51,247 bases of DNA from Candidatus Aegiribacteria sp. (GCA_030620995.1 JAUXIK010000015.1:1-51247); one strand, 5' to 3'. Positions 16,350 through 25,423 are shown, counted from the stretch's first letter. A program made the numbers and translations. Notes: generated by a model not told the origin, from the letters alone.

Positions 16350-17171
16350 CTATCTGAGAAGGTAGACATCCTGCGCGGTATCCGGTGAGCCTGATGGCTC
16401 GTAATAAAGAATTTCCATATCACCTGCAAGAACATTTCGAAAATAGCTGTCAGGATGGTATGCAAGGCAATAATTCGCCCCTGACCATTCTGGTTCAATC
16501 ACAACGAGTCTTCCTGATCTGAACCTTGCAGCTTCTTCCTCATTGAGTTCTCCTATCCGATCTCTTCCCTTGATCGTTATAAGGAGAAATCCTCCCGGCT
16601 TGAGCACCCGGCGCAGTTCATTCATCCAGTGTTTCTGAAGTTCTTCACGAAAATGTCCGAACACCGCGACTGCGTATACAAAGTCAAAGCTGTTATCTGC
16701 ATATTCCAGCGCCGACTCAAGCCCGTTGGTGCTGAACTGACCGAAGGTCAGGCTCTTTCGCGACCATTCTATCAGCTTCGGGTTGATATCTGTACCGTAT
16801 ATCTTCAGCCCTTCAAGGTTTTGCCAGTGTCTTGCAATACGTCCGCATCCACATCCAAAATCGAGTATTCTCTCAAAATCATCGATTTTTCTTCCATTCT
16901 TTCGAAGAATGTTCAAGATTGCAGCAGCTCCTGTCTTTCCGGTAGAGAAAAAATGAACTGGATCGTAATTAGCAGCTACCGGGAAACAAAGGTGTGGAGG
17001 AGGATATGGAAGACCGTCCGGTGCAGGTTCATTCCCGTGCAGAATACGCCAATGGAAGGTTTTCCACTGCCCGGTCAGTTTTCTGTATGCATATCGTCCT
17101 GCATGTAGAAGATGAACTGATTTCAATAAATTGCCTGCTGTCTTTCTCATTTTCATTCTATATTGATGCAT
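16350..17171 (-). CDS. Class I SAM-dependent methyltransferase
   Basis: 273 residues. The central domain has SAM motif I ILDFGCGCGRIARHW, an acidic strand end (IYGTDIN), a motif after it (FDFVYAVAVFGHF) and post-III LRRVLKPGGFLLITI, typical of Methyltransf_11/25. The first ~90 residues are a basic N-terminal extension, and the last ~60 a family-specific cap. Its start overlaps the radical-SAM frame by 14 bp, so the two form one transcription unit and probably act on the same substrate, perhaps a surface glycan, lipid or peptide. Internal ATGs at 17156 and 17150 are alternative starts; no clear ribosome site decides. Confidence 0.85.
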   Translation of the reverse strand: MHQYRMKMRKTAGNLLKSVHLLHAGRYAYRKLTGQWKTFHWRILHGNEPAPDGLPYPPPHLCFPVAANYDPVHFFSTGKTGAAAILNILRKNGRKIDDFERILDFGCGCGRIARHWQNLEGLKIYGTDINPKLIEWSRKSLTFGQFSTNGLESALEYADNSFDFVYAVAVFGHFREELQKHWMNELRRVLKPGGFLLITIKGRDRIGELNEEEAARFRSGRLVVIEPEWSGANYCLAYHPDSYFRNVLAGDMEILYYEPSGSPDTAQDVYLLR

Positions 17172-18441
17172 CGGTCTGGTAATTGCTCAGGGCAGTTTTC
17201 AGCCGTTTATAGGAGCATCCCAGGTGTTTGTAAATGATTTCCGGGTCATATGTTGCGTTGTGAGCTAACGGTAATTGAACCATTCTATTAACGTGCAGGA
17301 ACAGTGCCTGCGCATCCTGCAGCCTCCCCTTCCTGAGCAACTTACTGCCAAGGTCGAGGGTTTGTTGAAGTTCCGGCTCGCACAGTTGATAGAAGTCAGA
17401 TGTTACTATAGTGCTGAGAGAAGGACTTTTTTTCACTTTCCCCCATAGTTTACGGGCTGTACTGTACAGGATTTGATTACGCTTCAGTAACTGGCTCAGT
17501 ATCTGTCTTCTCCGGAGAGATCTGAAAGAGTCCAGGTGAATGCTCCGTGATGGCACATCAAGATCGATGAGGCAACTTCGCAGTTCCTCAGCAGATGTAA
17601 GATCAGTGGACCACATACCTTTATGAGTAAACACAAATCGAAGTTCGTGTACTCCGAATTCTGAAGCTATTTCAAAGGCTTTTCTGAGCTGATCCGGTTT
17701 GTCGTTGTGATTGAAAAGGATGTATCGCCAGATCATGCGAACGGATGATCCGGAGGATCTGACAGATCTTGTGAAGGATTTCATGTAACTGGACGCTTTC
17801 GCGAAGTTTCCACCGACTCTGTATTTTTCGTAACTCTCCTGGTCCACGCCGTCTATGGAAAACTGTATTTGATCCAGATCGGAAAAAGCTTGATTCACCT
17901 CGAAATATCCATGAGCGTTTGTTATTAAAGAGAGAAACGCTTTGGGATAGTGTTTTCGGGCCAGGCTTACTATCTGCCAGAGGTCTGGATTCATCAGAGG
18001 CTCTCCATGACCTGAAAAATCGAATGTTCGGATGTAGATCCCGCTTCTGGAGAAATCCTGCAGCACTTTCTTGAATACAGCAGGTGAGAGTGTGTGGGGC
18101 TATTGCAGCCTTTCTCTTTCTTCAGGCGTTGCGCAGGCCTTGCATTCCAGTGTGCACCTGGAGGAGGGTTCCACCTGCATAACATTGAGCACGCGGCTGT
18201 TGAAGCAAGGCGAGCCCCGGAGTGACAGGCAATAGCATCCTGGACAGGTTTCGGGGAATGGTAAAATATTTCCGGCAAGCTTCTTTGCAATCAATGCGCA
18301 TGGACCGCCATCTGAGAAAATGCGGGACATATCCTTTTCAATATCGTATGGCTGCAGGACTTTGTCACTTCCCGCATCGTCCCAGCAAACGAAATTGCCG
18401 TTTGCCCGGAGAAAGAGACTGTCTGCGCCGGGACATTGCAT
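17158..18441 (-). pseudogene. Radical SAM protein split by one in-frame amber codon
   Basis: A 428-codon frame interrupted only by a TAG at 18102-18100 (codon 114). Before it: an N-terminal Cys-rich SPASM-like part (MQCPGADSLFLRANGNFVCW, CPGCYC) and the radical-SAM cluster motif C96-x3-C100-x2-C103 (CTLECKAC). After it, in the same frame, PHTLSPAVFKKVLQDF leads directly into the next family elements FDFSGHGEPLMNPDL and IQFSIDG. No frameshift is needed, and CAG to TAG would explain it. A GTG at 18066 could restart translation, but that piece lacks the iron-sulfur cysteines. TAG is an ordinary stop elsewhere in the window, so a nonsense mutation, a sequencing error, or true readthrough are the choices. 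Good start: GAAGGATACAGGA before the ATG. Confidence 0.8.
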
Positions 18442-18544
18442 TCCTGTATCCTTCTGTTAATTCATGGTGCTTCCCTGCACATGTAGTATAAAGCTATGAA
18501 ACCAAAGAAAAAATCGTGTTGAATTATATGATCAGAAGAAATCC

Positions 18545-18574
18545 TTGCGGTACTTATGAATATTTAAGTATAAA
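18545..18574 (+). promoter_or_regulatory. Candidate promoter of SPFH gene
   Basis: TTGCGG (18545-18550), 18-bp spacer, TATAAA (18569-18574), about 35 bp before the ATG at 18609 and in the divergent spacer with the radical-SAM gene. Confidence 0.45.
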
Positions 18575-18608
18575 TGACGATATCCCTAAATGAAATGGAG
18601 AGTTTTTT

Positions 18609-19556
18609 ATGATTAAAAGAAATCCGGTACAGAATTTCATGCGATCCCTGATACGTCTTGTAGTATTCGCGCCTCTGTGGCTGCTGCTGGTCTGGCCCGA
18701 TTTCGATGTTGTTGATTTCGTGTTCGATCTCACTGTACTCTGGATCATTTTCAAGACCATCGCTATCCTCTGGTTTGCAAATATCTTCGCGAAGATGGTT
18801 CATGTTCTGCCCCAGTGGCAGAGGATGGTTCTTCTACGGCTTGGAAAATCTGTGGGGGCCAGGGGTCCCGGATTTTTTCTTGTTCCGCCCTTTATCTATT
18901 CCGTCGCGCGTATCATTGATATCCGAATAACCACCTACGAAGTAAAAGCCACCAAGACCCTCACAAAGGACAATATCCCCATTGATGTTACTGCTGCCAT
19001 TGAAATGGAGATCGAAAACGCTGAAAAAGCCGTCATCGATGTTCAGAACTACTGGAAAACAACCGAATGGGCATCAATGGAAGCGTTGAAAAGCACTATA
19101 GGAAGTAATGACCTGCGGCCTCTGCTGAGTGAAACGGATAGAATAGCGGAAGATCTGAAGAGGGGTATCGACTCCGCCGCATCGGACTTCGGCGTTAATG
19201 TTCGAGCTGTGCGGATAACCGATGTGGGTACGCCCCTGTCGCTGGTGGAAGAACTCGCGGTTATCGCCAGAGCAGAGAGATCCGCAAAGGCCAAGATAAT
19301 ACAGGCGGAAGCCGAGAAAACTGTGGCAGATTCACTTGCGGAAGCTTCCAGAACCCTTGCATCAGTGCCTAATTCCATGGATCTAAGGCAGATACAGGCT
19401 ATACTTGATATCTCCAAGGAAGAGAGTTCTATGGTCATTATTTATCCAATGTCCAGCATGATGGGACAGCAGATAGCCGCTGCAACCGCCGGGAACATGA
19501 CGAAGAATCACAAAGCTGCCTCTATTCCCCTGCAGGATCTGACCACCCAGCAGTAA
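18609..19556 (+). CDS. SPFH/band 7 (stomatin-like) membrane protein
   Basis: 315 residues with GGAGAG before the ATG. Two hydrophobic segments near the N-terminus (residues ~13-32 and ~38-62) anchor it. Residues ~65-230 are the band 7/SPFH domain: QWQRMVLLRLGKSVGARGPG, VPPFIYSVARIIDIRITTYE, TLTKDNIPIDVTAAI. A helical segment rich in Ala and Glu follows (AERSAKAKIIQAEAEKTVAD), which in the family drives oligomerisation into membrane rings. Likely role: membrane microdomain organisation or control of a protease. No NfeD partner is adjacent, unlike many bacterial stomatin operons. Confidence 0.92.
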   Translation: MIKRNPVQNFMRSLIRLVVFAPLWLLLVWPDFDVVDFVFDLTVLWIIFKTIAILWFANIFAKMVHVLPQWQRMVLLRLGKSVGARGPGFFLVPPFIYSVARIIDIRITTYEVKATKTLTKDNIPIDVTAAIEMEIENAEKAVIDVQNYWKTTEWASMEALKSTIGSNDLRPLLSETDRIAEDLKRGIDSAASDFGVNVRAVRITDVGTPLSLVEELAVIARAERSAKAKIIQAEAEKTVADSLAEASRTLASVPNSMDLRQIQAILDISKEESSMVIIYPMSSMMGQQIAAATAGNMTKNHKAASIPLQDLTTQQ

Positions 19557-19617
19557 CAGGAACCGTTCTTCTATTCGAGGAATGCATAACGGATAAAAGA
19601 GAGGAATTCTGATACTT

Positions 19618-20247
19618 ATGAAATACACTGCGGTAGCATTGATCACTCTGCTTTCCGTTCTTGTCCTGTCATGCGGCGCTGGCAGTTCAGATACCGCACA
19701 GGAATCTGAGGTTGAGGCCGCGTCCGAACTGGACACCGTCCCGGCTGATAATGAAATTGAATCTGCAAACACAGACGATGAAGATCTCTTCCTTCTCGGA
19801 AACGGTCGTGCCGGTCTTTTCAAGGTGGGGATGCACCGCGAAGTTATCGAGGAGATCGCACAGGCATACGGAGATGTTGAATTAGAGGAAGTGGATCTGA
19901 TGCTTGAAGGCATGCCTGCACCGGCCATTGAGATCACATTCCCGCAGGACACTTCAGAATCCCTGGTACTGGAACTCGACAGCGAGGATGCAACCGTTTA
20001 CAGGATTAAAGTATACTCCGACCTCTTCGTAACGGACACGGAAACAGGAACAGCTTCAACTTTGGGAGATCTTCAGGCAAACTACTCGTTTGAAGGTGTA
20101 TTCTGGGGTGAAAGCGGTAACCCGTTAATTATTATCGAGGAACTGAATGCTTCGGTAATTCTTGTACCTGGCGAATGGTGGAACATAGGAGTACTGGAAG
20201 AGGATATCCCGCAAGATACGAAGATATCATCGTTTCTGATCCTATAA
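19618..20247 (+). CDS. Small lipoprotein, unknown function
   Basis: 209 residues with a clear lipoprotein signal (LLSVLVLSC, lipobox VLSC) and an acidic, low-complexity linker (residues ~25-60: many E, D, A, S). The folded part, residues ~65-205, is a beta-rich domain with GLFKVGMHREVIEEIAQAYG and YRIKVYSDLFVTDTETGTAS, reminiscent of small periplasmic lipoprotein domains that recall a stored limit or offset. It follows the SPFH gene by 61 bp on the same strand and may be co-transcribed. The ribosome site is AGAGG. I cannot name the family. Confidence 0.75.
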   Translation: MKYTAVALITLLSVLVLSCGAGSSDTAQESEVEAASELDTVPADNEIESANTDDEDLFLLGNGRAGLFKVGMHREVIEEIAQAYGDVELEEVDLMLEGMPAPAIEITFPQDTSESLVLELDSEDATVYRIKVYSDLFVTDTETGTASTLGDLQANYSFEGVFWGESGNPLIIIEELNASVILVPGEWWNIGVLEEDIPQDTKISSFLIL

Positions 20248-20411
20248 CCCGTATCCATCACACGGGAAAGTTCAACATAGTCTGCTGACTCGACATATTC
20301 GATCAGTTGCCTGACAAGATGAGTTAATACCGCCTGAAGTGACAATACCGCGGATTATTAATAGCTGAACCCTGTTTCTATAAATCAGAATAACAATGGA
20401 TTGGCCGGGAA

Positions 20412-21548
20412 ATGAAATTATGTAAGTATTCAGGATTATTGATGATATCAATTTTCCTCTCCCTTTCCTGCGGTAAAGAATATGATGATCAAAATTCAAC
20501 CTATGTGCCGATTGATACACTGTATTTTGCGGATTCCATAGGCATCGAAATGGGCGACAGCAACTACGTTTTCGGCTCCATAAGCGACTTCGATTATGCC
20601 CCGAACGGAAGAATCCTTATTCTGGACGGTATTCAGTGCTGCATATTTGTCTATTCCAGATCGGGCGAATTCATCAAGCGAATCGGCAGGCCGGGTTCCG
20701 GCCCCGGAGAAATGCAGATTCCGTCTCTGCTTGAAGTCCTGGGAAACGGCACCATCTGCGTAAAAGATCAGCCTTTCTGGTATATCTACGATTCCGAAGG
20801 GGGCTTCATCAGTTCAATTCATCTGGGGCGCAGTGTTCCAACGAGCATGGTTTCAGTTGGTACTGAAAATATCATTGGAATCCGGAACCGGATGGATTTT
20901 CTGGAAACCGGACAGCTGCAAGTGATTAAGAGCGTGGCTTTATGGAATGGAACTACTCCCGATTCCCTTGAAACAGTCTATTTTGAGCAGGAGTTTCTCC
21001 TTGATATAGAGGACACTCCCAATAATGTTTTGAAAATGGATCTTTTTTCAGCAACAGCCGCCGCCGGAGATGATAGAGTATACGTGGCTCCCTCCCCCAC
21101 CGACTCGCCTGTTATCTACTGCTATCGGTTTGACGGCTCAATAGCGGATACCCTGTACCTTCCTTATGCTGAAGTCCCGAAATCTCTTTCTGAAATCGAG
21201 GAAGAGAAGATGCTTATCGAGCTGAGAGTCTATCAGGGCACTCAAAGGACCATGGTCTGGGAACCGCTGCCGAACCGACCAATGATACGCTGCATGGGAG
21301 TTGACAGTCTGGACAATTTGTGGGTTCAGAGGGGAACGGAGCTCTCGCCAACCTTCGATATTTTCGATAACCGGGGCTTTTTTCTGTATACTGCCGGTCT
21401 GCCTGACAGAGAAGATGCTTACAACTGGAGATTCGATATATCCTCAGGCGGGATCATGGCCGTCCCGGAAGATCCGGAGTTCTACCCTTTACTTTACATC
21501 ATTGAACATAGGGTGCCACCCACCAATAAAGCGACATGCAACCATTAA
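20412..21548 (+). CDS. Six-bladed beta-propeller lipoprotein
   Basis: 378 residues. The leader ends SIFLSLSC, which is probably lipid-modified. The mature protein follows the 6-bladed propeller pattern common in FCB bacteria (FDYAPNGRILILDG, IFVYSRSGEFIKRIGRPGSG, VKDQPFWYIYDSEGGFI, SLDNLWVQRGTELSPTFDIF). The glycine-rich RIGRPGSGPGEM loop is typical of NHL-like propellers. The last dozen residues (HRVPPTNKATCNH) are encoded by the REP-like repeat at 21512-21538, so the original C-terminus was probably altered by insertion of the repeat. Ligand unknown. The 3' end overlaps the convergent SpoU gene by 4 bp. Confidence 0.8.
   Translation: MKLCKYSGLLMISIFLSLSCGKEYDDQNSTYVPIDTLYFADSIGIEMGDSNYVFGSISDFDYAPNGRILILDGIQCCIFVYSRSGEFIKRIGRPGSGPGEMQIPSLLEVLGNGTICVKDQPFWYIYDSEGGFISSIHLGRSVPTSMVSVGTENIIGIRNRMDFLETGQLQVIKSVALWNGTTPDSLETVYFEQEFLLDIEDTPNNVLKMDLFSATAAAGDDRVYVAPSPTDSPVIYCYRFDGSIADTLYLPYAEVPKSLSEIEEEKMLIELRVYQGTQRTMVWEPLPNRPMIRCMGVDSLDNLWVQRGTELSPTFDIFDNRGFFLYTAGLPDREDAYNWRFDISSGGIMAVPEDPEFYPLLYIIEHRVPPTNKATCNH
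21512..21538 (+). repeat. REP-like repeat 2, copy 2
   Basis: GGTGCCACCCACCAATAAAG followed by CGACATG, matching 10806-10833. Here it lies inside the 3' end of the propeller lipoprotein gene. Confidence 0.55.
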
Positions 21549-22321
21549 TGCTTTCCGGCAGCATATAGAAGGATAGAGGCGGAAACCGCTGCATTGAGGG
21601 ATTCCACGCCTTTTTTCATAGGTATGCTGACTGTGCCGTCCAGTCGTTCATGAACTTTTTCTGAGATTCCGTGAGCCTCAGAGCCGATTACTATGCCAAT
21701 GCTTCCAGTAGAGGCTTTGATTTGCTCCATAGGCCCTCCGGAAGCCTCAGCCCCGATAAATGTGCAGTTATCAGAGTTCCGCAGCATTAATGACTGAAGA
21801 TCGATGTCATAGAGAAGAGGTACTTTTACATTGGCTCCAGCCGACGCGCGAGTAACCTTTGGCAGGAAGGGAAAGCAGCAGCCTTCTCCCAGAATTACCG
21901 CAGAACAGCCGAACGCGGCTGCTGATCGAATGATTGTACCGATGTTCCCCGGGTCGGATATCCTGTCCAGCAGAAGGAAAGAGCCTTCCGGCTTCAATTC
22001 GTTTTCCTTGATTTCAGGTAATGTACAGACAGCGATGATTCCCTGGGAGTGAATGGTGTCTGAAATTTCAGAAAACAATTTCGGAGGAATTTCAAGAATA
22101 TCAATACCTGCTTCAGATGCATCGTTCGCGACAGCTCTGGAAGCAGGGGTGGCTTCCTCCGAGAGGATGATCCACTTCGGTTCGTTATTCCTGAGATAAT
22201 CGGCAACGAACCGCGAACCTTCCATAAGAAACGCTCTGTGTTTCATTATGTATGATCTGGAACGCAGATTTCTGGATATTTTCAATCGATTGTTTGAACT
22301 GCCGGTAATTTTCAAATACAT
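21545..22321 (-). CDS. TrmH/SpoU-family RNA 2'-O-methyltransferase
   Basis: 258 residues. An N-terminal L30e-like substrate-binding part (~1-95, RAFLMEGSRFVADYLRN) precedes a C-terminal SPOUT knot with all three motifs: LDRISDPGNIGTIIRSAAAF (motif 1), IGIVIGSEAHGISEKV (motif 2) and VSIPMKKGVESLNAAVSASI (motif 3). It transfers methyl from SAM to a ribose 2'-OH in rRNA or tRNA; the target (for example 23S G2251 as RlmB) cannot be fixed from sequence. Its ribosome site is weak. It is followed upstream by a REP-like hairpin. Confidence 0.93.
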   Translation of the reverse strand: MYLKITGSSNNRLKISRNLRSRSYIMKHRAFLMEGSRFVADYLRNNEPKWIILSEEATPASRAVANDASEAGIDILEIPPKLFSEISDTIHSQGIIAVCTLPEIKENELKPEGSFLLLDRISDPGNIGTIIRSAAAFGCSAVILGEGCCFPFLPKVTRASAGANVKVPLLYDIDLQSLMLRNSDNCTFIGAEASGGPMEQIKASTGSIGIVIGSEAHGISEKVHERLDGTVSIPMKKGVESLNAAVSASILLYAAGKH

Positions 22322-22337
22322 ACTGCTTTACTTCTTA

Positions 22338-22387
22338 TTAATAGTGGCAGGCGCAATTTAAATTAAATGGTGCCTGTCACTATTTAA
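22338..22387 (+). repeat. REP-like hairpin 1, copy 2
   Basis: Inverted repeat: left arm AATAGTGGCAGGCGCAATTT, right arm read back AATAGTGACAGGCACCATTT, separated by a few bases. Its right end supplies the TAG stop (22382-22380) of the epimerase gene, so it also sits in the 3' untranslated part and may act as a transcript-end or stability hairpin. Confidence 0.65.
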
Positions 22388-23345
22388 GGATTTTTCTTAT
22401 GATTTCTTCTATGTCGGCCTTCGGGAAGAACCCGGTTAAAGACTGCAGAAGAGAAACATCCGGTGCCCTTCGCCTCATATCCTCGAAGTCATCAGGATAT
22501 GCTTCTTCGTAGGAAATAAACCTGATCTCCGAATCCGAACCGGTTATTTTTCTTACTATTTTCGCGAGATTGCCAATTGAGATCTCCTGTGTTGAACCAA
22601 TATTGACTACTCTGCCGATCGCCTCAGGATTTTCCACAAGCGCAACTATCGCATCGACCACTTCGTAAACCAGGCTGAAGCTTCTCGTCTGTTCTCCGTC
22701 ACCGAAAACTGTAATAGGCTTCCCTGAAAGAGCCTGCTCAATGAATCTCGGAAGCACCATTCCGTACCTTCCGGACTGCCGGGGACCGACCGTATTGAAA
22801 AGCCTTCCGATGATTACGGGGAGCCCTTTGTCCTTCCAGTAGGCCAGAGCTAAGAATTCATCTATCGCCTTTGAACAGGCGTAACTCCACCTGCTTCTAC
22901 TGGTTGCGCCGAGGACTATGTCGCCATCCTCACGAAAAGGTATGCTTTCACTCTTCCCGTACACTTCGGAAGTCGACGCGATAAAGACCGGGATGTCGTC
23001 TCCACTTGCGGCCAATAAAATATTTTCTGTTCCCTTTACATTTGTTTCAATCGTCTCAACCGGCCGTTGAATGATATTTTCCACGCCGACAGCAGCTGCC
23101 AGATGTATGACTTTGTTGCTCTGGTGTACCAAGCCGAGGGTGAGAGATTCGTCAAGAACAGACCCGACAACGAATCTGAATGACGGATTGTCTGAACATT
23201 CATCAAGATTTGAAAGGCTTCCCGTTGACAGATCGTCCAGAACCAGAACACTGTTTCCCTTCGACAACAGGAACTCGCAAAGATGTGAACCTATGAATCC
23301 GGCTCCACCTGTTACAAGGTAATCGTATCTTCTAGGTCCTGGCAT
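22380..23345 (-). CDS. NAD-dependent nucleotide-sugar epimerase/dehydratase
   Basis: 321 residues from ATG 23345, chosen because GGGAGG stands just upstream; longer frames reach into the decarboxylase gene. Extended short-chain dehydrogenase: N-terminal NAD-binding GGAGFIGSHLCEFL, then HLAAAVGVENI, catalytic tetrad candidates Ser (IASTSEVYGKS) and Y-x3-K (YACSKAIDE), and GRLFNTVGPRQSGRYGMVLP for the sugar nucleotide. It resembles UDP-glucose 4-epimerase or UDP-glucuronate decarboxylase. It lies 13 bp downstream of oadB-like, so it is probably read through from the methylmalonyl operon, an unexpected partner. Confidence 0.88.
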   Translation of the reverse strand: MPGPRRYDYLVTGGAGFIGSHLCEFLLSKGNSVLVLDDLSTGSLSNLDECSDNPSFRFVVGSVLDESLTLGLVHQSNKVIHLAAAVGVENIIQRPVETIETNVKGTENILLAASGDDIPVFIASTSEVYGKSESIPFREDGDIVLGATSRSRWSYACSKAIDEFLALAYWKDKGLPVIIGRLFNTVGPRQSGRYGMVLPRFIEQALSGKPITVFGDGEQTRSFSLVYEVVDAIVALVENPEAIGRVVNIGSTQEISIGNLAKIVRKITGSDSEIRFISYEEAYPDDFEDMRRRAPDVSLLQSLTGFFPKADIEEIIRKILK

Positions 23346-23358
23346 ACTTATTCCTCCC

Positions 23359-24567
23359 TTAATGCGGCACAATGCTGAGAAGCACACCGGCGGCTATCGC
23401 GCTTCCGATAACTCCGGCAACGTTAGGCGCCATTGCGTGCATAAGAAGATGGTTTTTAGGGTCATACTTGCGACCCTCTATCTCGACAACCCTTGCGGAA
23501 TCCGGAACCGCGGATACTCCCGCTGCACCGATAAGGGGGTTGATCTTATTGTCACCCTTCAGGAAAAGGTTCATGAACTTGGCAAAGAGCACGCCTCCTG
23601 CGGTCGCTATCGCGAAACTGATGGCACCAAGCACAAATATCTTCAGCGAATCGAATGTAAGGAAGTACATCGCCTGAGTGCTGGTGCCGACGGCAAACCC
23701 GAGTAGAATGACCACAATGTTGTTAAGTGAACCCTGAGCACTTTTCGCGAGCCTGTCTGTGACTCCGCTCTCTTTTAACAGATTCCCGAAGAACAGCATT
23801 CCCAGAAGAGTAATAGCACCCGGCGCGATAAAAGAAGTTATCAGGAAAGCTACGATCGGGAAAATTATCTTTTCCGTTTTTGAAACATGGCGTACCGGTT
23901 TCATTCTGCGCCTGCGTTCTTCATCCGTTGTCAGAAGGCGCATTATGGGGGGTTGAATTACAGGCACAAGCCCCATGTAGGAATACGCGGCTATTGCTAT
24001 TGCCCCGAGTAAAATGGGTGACATCTGGCTCGCGACGAAAATCGCGGTCGGGCCGTCTGCCCCTCCTATTATTCCAATCGATGCTGCCTCCTGCAGATTA
24101 AAGCCCAGCAGAAGAGACCCGATCAGAGTGATGAATATTCCTATCTGTGCAGCAGCTCCCAGAAGGAGCAGTTTAGGATTGGAAAGAAGGGCGCTGAAAT
24201 CAGTCATCGCCCCGATTCCAAGAAAGATCAATGGCGGGAAGAGACCGCTTTTCACGCCCAGATAGAAAAGACTGAACACCGAGTGCTGGTCTCCAAGAAC
24301 ATCCTGGTAGCCGATTGGCATAAGTGCGGGATTATAGGGAATGTTGCCTGCGATGATTCCGAATCCTATAGGAACGAGCAGCAGCGGCTCGTAGTCTTTT
24401 TTGATAGCCAGATAGATCATTAAAAGGCCTATGGCGATCATTACGATGTTCCCGATCTCCGCTCTTCCGAAACCAGTATCATCGAGATATGAAAGCAGAT
24501 CAAGCTGCTGACCATCACCCTGAAGACAACCTGTAATCCACATGACCAGCCTTGAAGAAAAGGACAT
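23359..24567 (-). CDS. mmdB: Na+-translocating decarboxylase beta subunit
   Basis: 402 residues, about ten membrane segments. The OadB/MmdB/GcdB family signature GIIGGADGPTAIFVASQ holds the conserved Asp, and the C-terminal NHLLMHAMAPNVAGVIGSAI is intact. It removes CO2 from carboxybiotin and couples that to Na+ export across the inner membrane. A GGGAG site lies before the ATG. It comes 3 bp after the biotin carrier gene. Substrate assignment (methylmalonyl-CoA rather than oxaloacetate or glutaconyl-CoA) is from operon context. Confidence 0.95.
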   Translation of the reverse strand: MSFSSRLVMWITGCLQGDGQQLDLLSYLDDTGFGRAEIGNIVMIAIGLLMIYLAIKKDYEPLLLVPIGFGIIAGNIPYNPALMPIGYQDVLGDQHSVFSLFYLGVKSGLFPPLIFLGIGAMTDFSALLSNPKLLLLGAAAQIGIFITLIGSLLLGFNLQEAASIGIIGGADGPTAIFVASQMSPILLGAIAIAAYSYMGLVPVIQPPIMRLLTTDEERRRRMKPVRHVSKTEKIIFPIVAFLITSFIAPGAITLLGMLFFGNLLKESGVTDRLAKSAQGSLNNIVVILLGFAVGTSTQAMYFLTFDSLKIFVLGAISFAIATAGGVLFAKFMNLFLKGDNKINPLIGAAGVSAVPDSARVVEIEGRKYDPKNHLLMHAMAPNVAGVIGSAIAAGVLLSIVPH

Positions 24568-24570
24568 CCG

Positions 24571-25011
24571 TCAGCTCCCGATCTTCATGATGATAGCGTT
24601 CTCCAGAATAGTATCCCCTTCAGAAATAGCTATTTTCTGAACCGTTCCTGTTATGGGAGATTCGATCTCATTCTCCATTTTCATGGCCTCCATAATAACA
24701 ACGGGCTGTCCTTCTGAAACCTTATCTCCTTCTTTGACAAGTAGTTTTAGTATCACTCCCGGCAGCGGCGCAATGACGTCTCCCACTGACAGAACTAATC
24801 CGGGCGCCGAAGTTCTATCCGGAACTTTAGCAGCATTCATGACTTCATGTCTTCTTTTGATGACAGGTGTTTTGGATACTTTTCGCATCGGGGTTTCTAC
24901 GCTGACCTGATAAGTTTTTCCATCAAGAACAACATCAACTTTATCATCGACAATTCTGCCGATGTCCACTGAATAGGTTGTTCCGTCAATTGTTATCTTA
25001 TATTCACGCAT
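24571..25011 (-). CDS. mmdC: Biotin carboxyl carrier subunit
   Basis: 146 residues. The C-terminal lipoyl/biotinyl domain (residues ~72-145) has the biotin-attachment motif EAMKME with Lys111. A short N-terminal beta domain (~1-45) and a flexible Pro/basic linker (~45-70) follow the usual MmdC/OadA-tail plan. It shuttles CO2 on biotin from the carboxyltransferase to the membrane beta subunit. The start overlaps the OadG-like gene end by 8 bp. Confidence 0.93.
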   Translation of the reverse strand: MREYKITIDGTTYSVDIGRIVDDKVDVVLDGKTYQVSVETPMRKVSKTPVIKRRHEVMNAAKVPDRTSAPGLVLSVGDVIAPLPGVILKLLVKEGDKVSEGQPVVIMEAMKMENEIESPITGTVQKIAISEGDTILENAIIMKIGS

Positions 25012-25423
25012 TTTCTCGGCTCCTGTTCCACACCGATCCGGTTTTCTGGAGCTGTTCTGTTTTGCCGGCTAATCTCCAGGGAGAGTAGGGCTTTTCGTGA
25101 GTCTCCCACGTAAGTTTCATATTCTCAATCTGATCAAGGAAACAGAAGTGAGCATGAATTGCCGCGGAAACCGCGGTAATTTCATGAGGGGAAAGGCGCC
25201 GGACAGATTTTCCTCCGCCATTTTCTGATCTCTCTGTCTTTTTTCTTAATCCAAAACCATCTTTGACCCACTTCTCCAGAACAGGCAGAAAAAAGGAAAG
25301 GCAGACAAGGCCGGTAAAGACAGTAAGCATACCGACAATGGCAATTCCAAGCCCTCCATGAATATTTTCAGATGTCGATTGAGCCTGTACAATTCTCAGT
25401 ATTATCGTCGCTGCATATGTCAT
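25004..25423 (-). CDS. mmdD: OadG-like decarboxylase membrane subunit
   Basis: 139 residues. One membrane helix (residues ~24-47: [22 protein letters not shown]) is followed by a charged linker and a domain ending [13 protein letters not shown], the W-x2-A-G-K/R type tail found in OadG/MmdD proteins. It anchors and assembles the complex. ATGA overlap with the upstream carboxyltransferase gene. Longer than the usual ~85-residue gamma subunit, with a distinct ~45-residue middle segment ([14 protein letters not shown]). Confidence 0.85.
   Translation of the reverse strand: MTYAATIILRIVQAQSTSENIHGGLGIAIVGMLTVFTGLVCLSFFLPVLEKWVKDGFGLRKKTERSENGGGKSVRRLSPHEITAVSAAIHAHFCFLDQIENMKLTWETHEKPYSPWRLAGKTEQLQKTGSVWNRSRENA

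Noticed and set aside
18100..18102. Reading the amber codon as pyrrolysine
   Set aside because: TAG ends other ordinary genes here (for example 15031 and 44569), and no pyl gene is present, so a nonsense change is more economical. It is kept only as an alternative.
20082..20345. Minus-strand frame with the protein-like stretch LTHLVRQLIEYVESADYVEL
   Set aside because: It starts at TTG without a ribosome site and most of it overlaps the end of the lipoprotein gene. The free ~100 bp could be a gene remnant, but one stretch is not enough.
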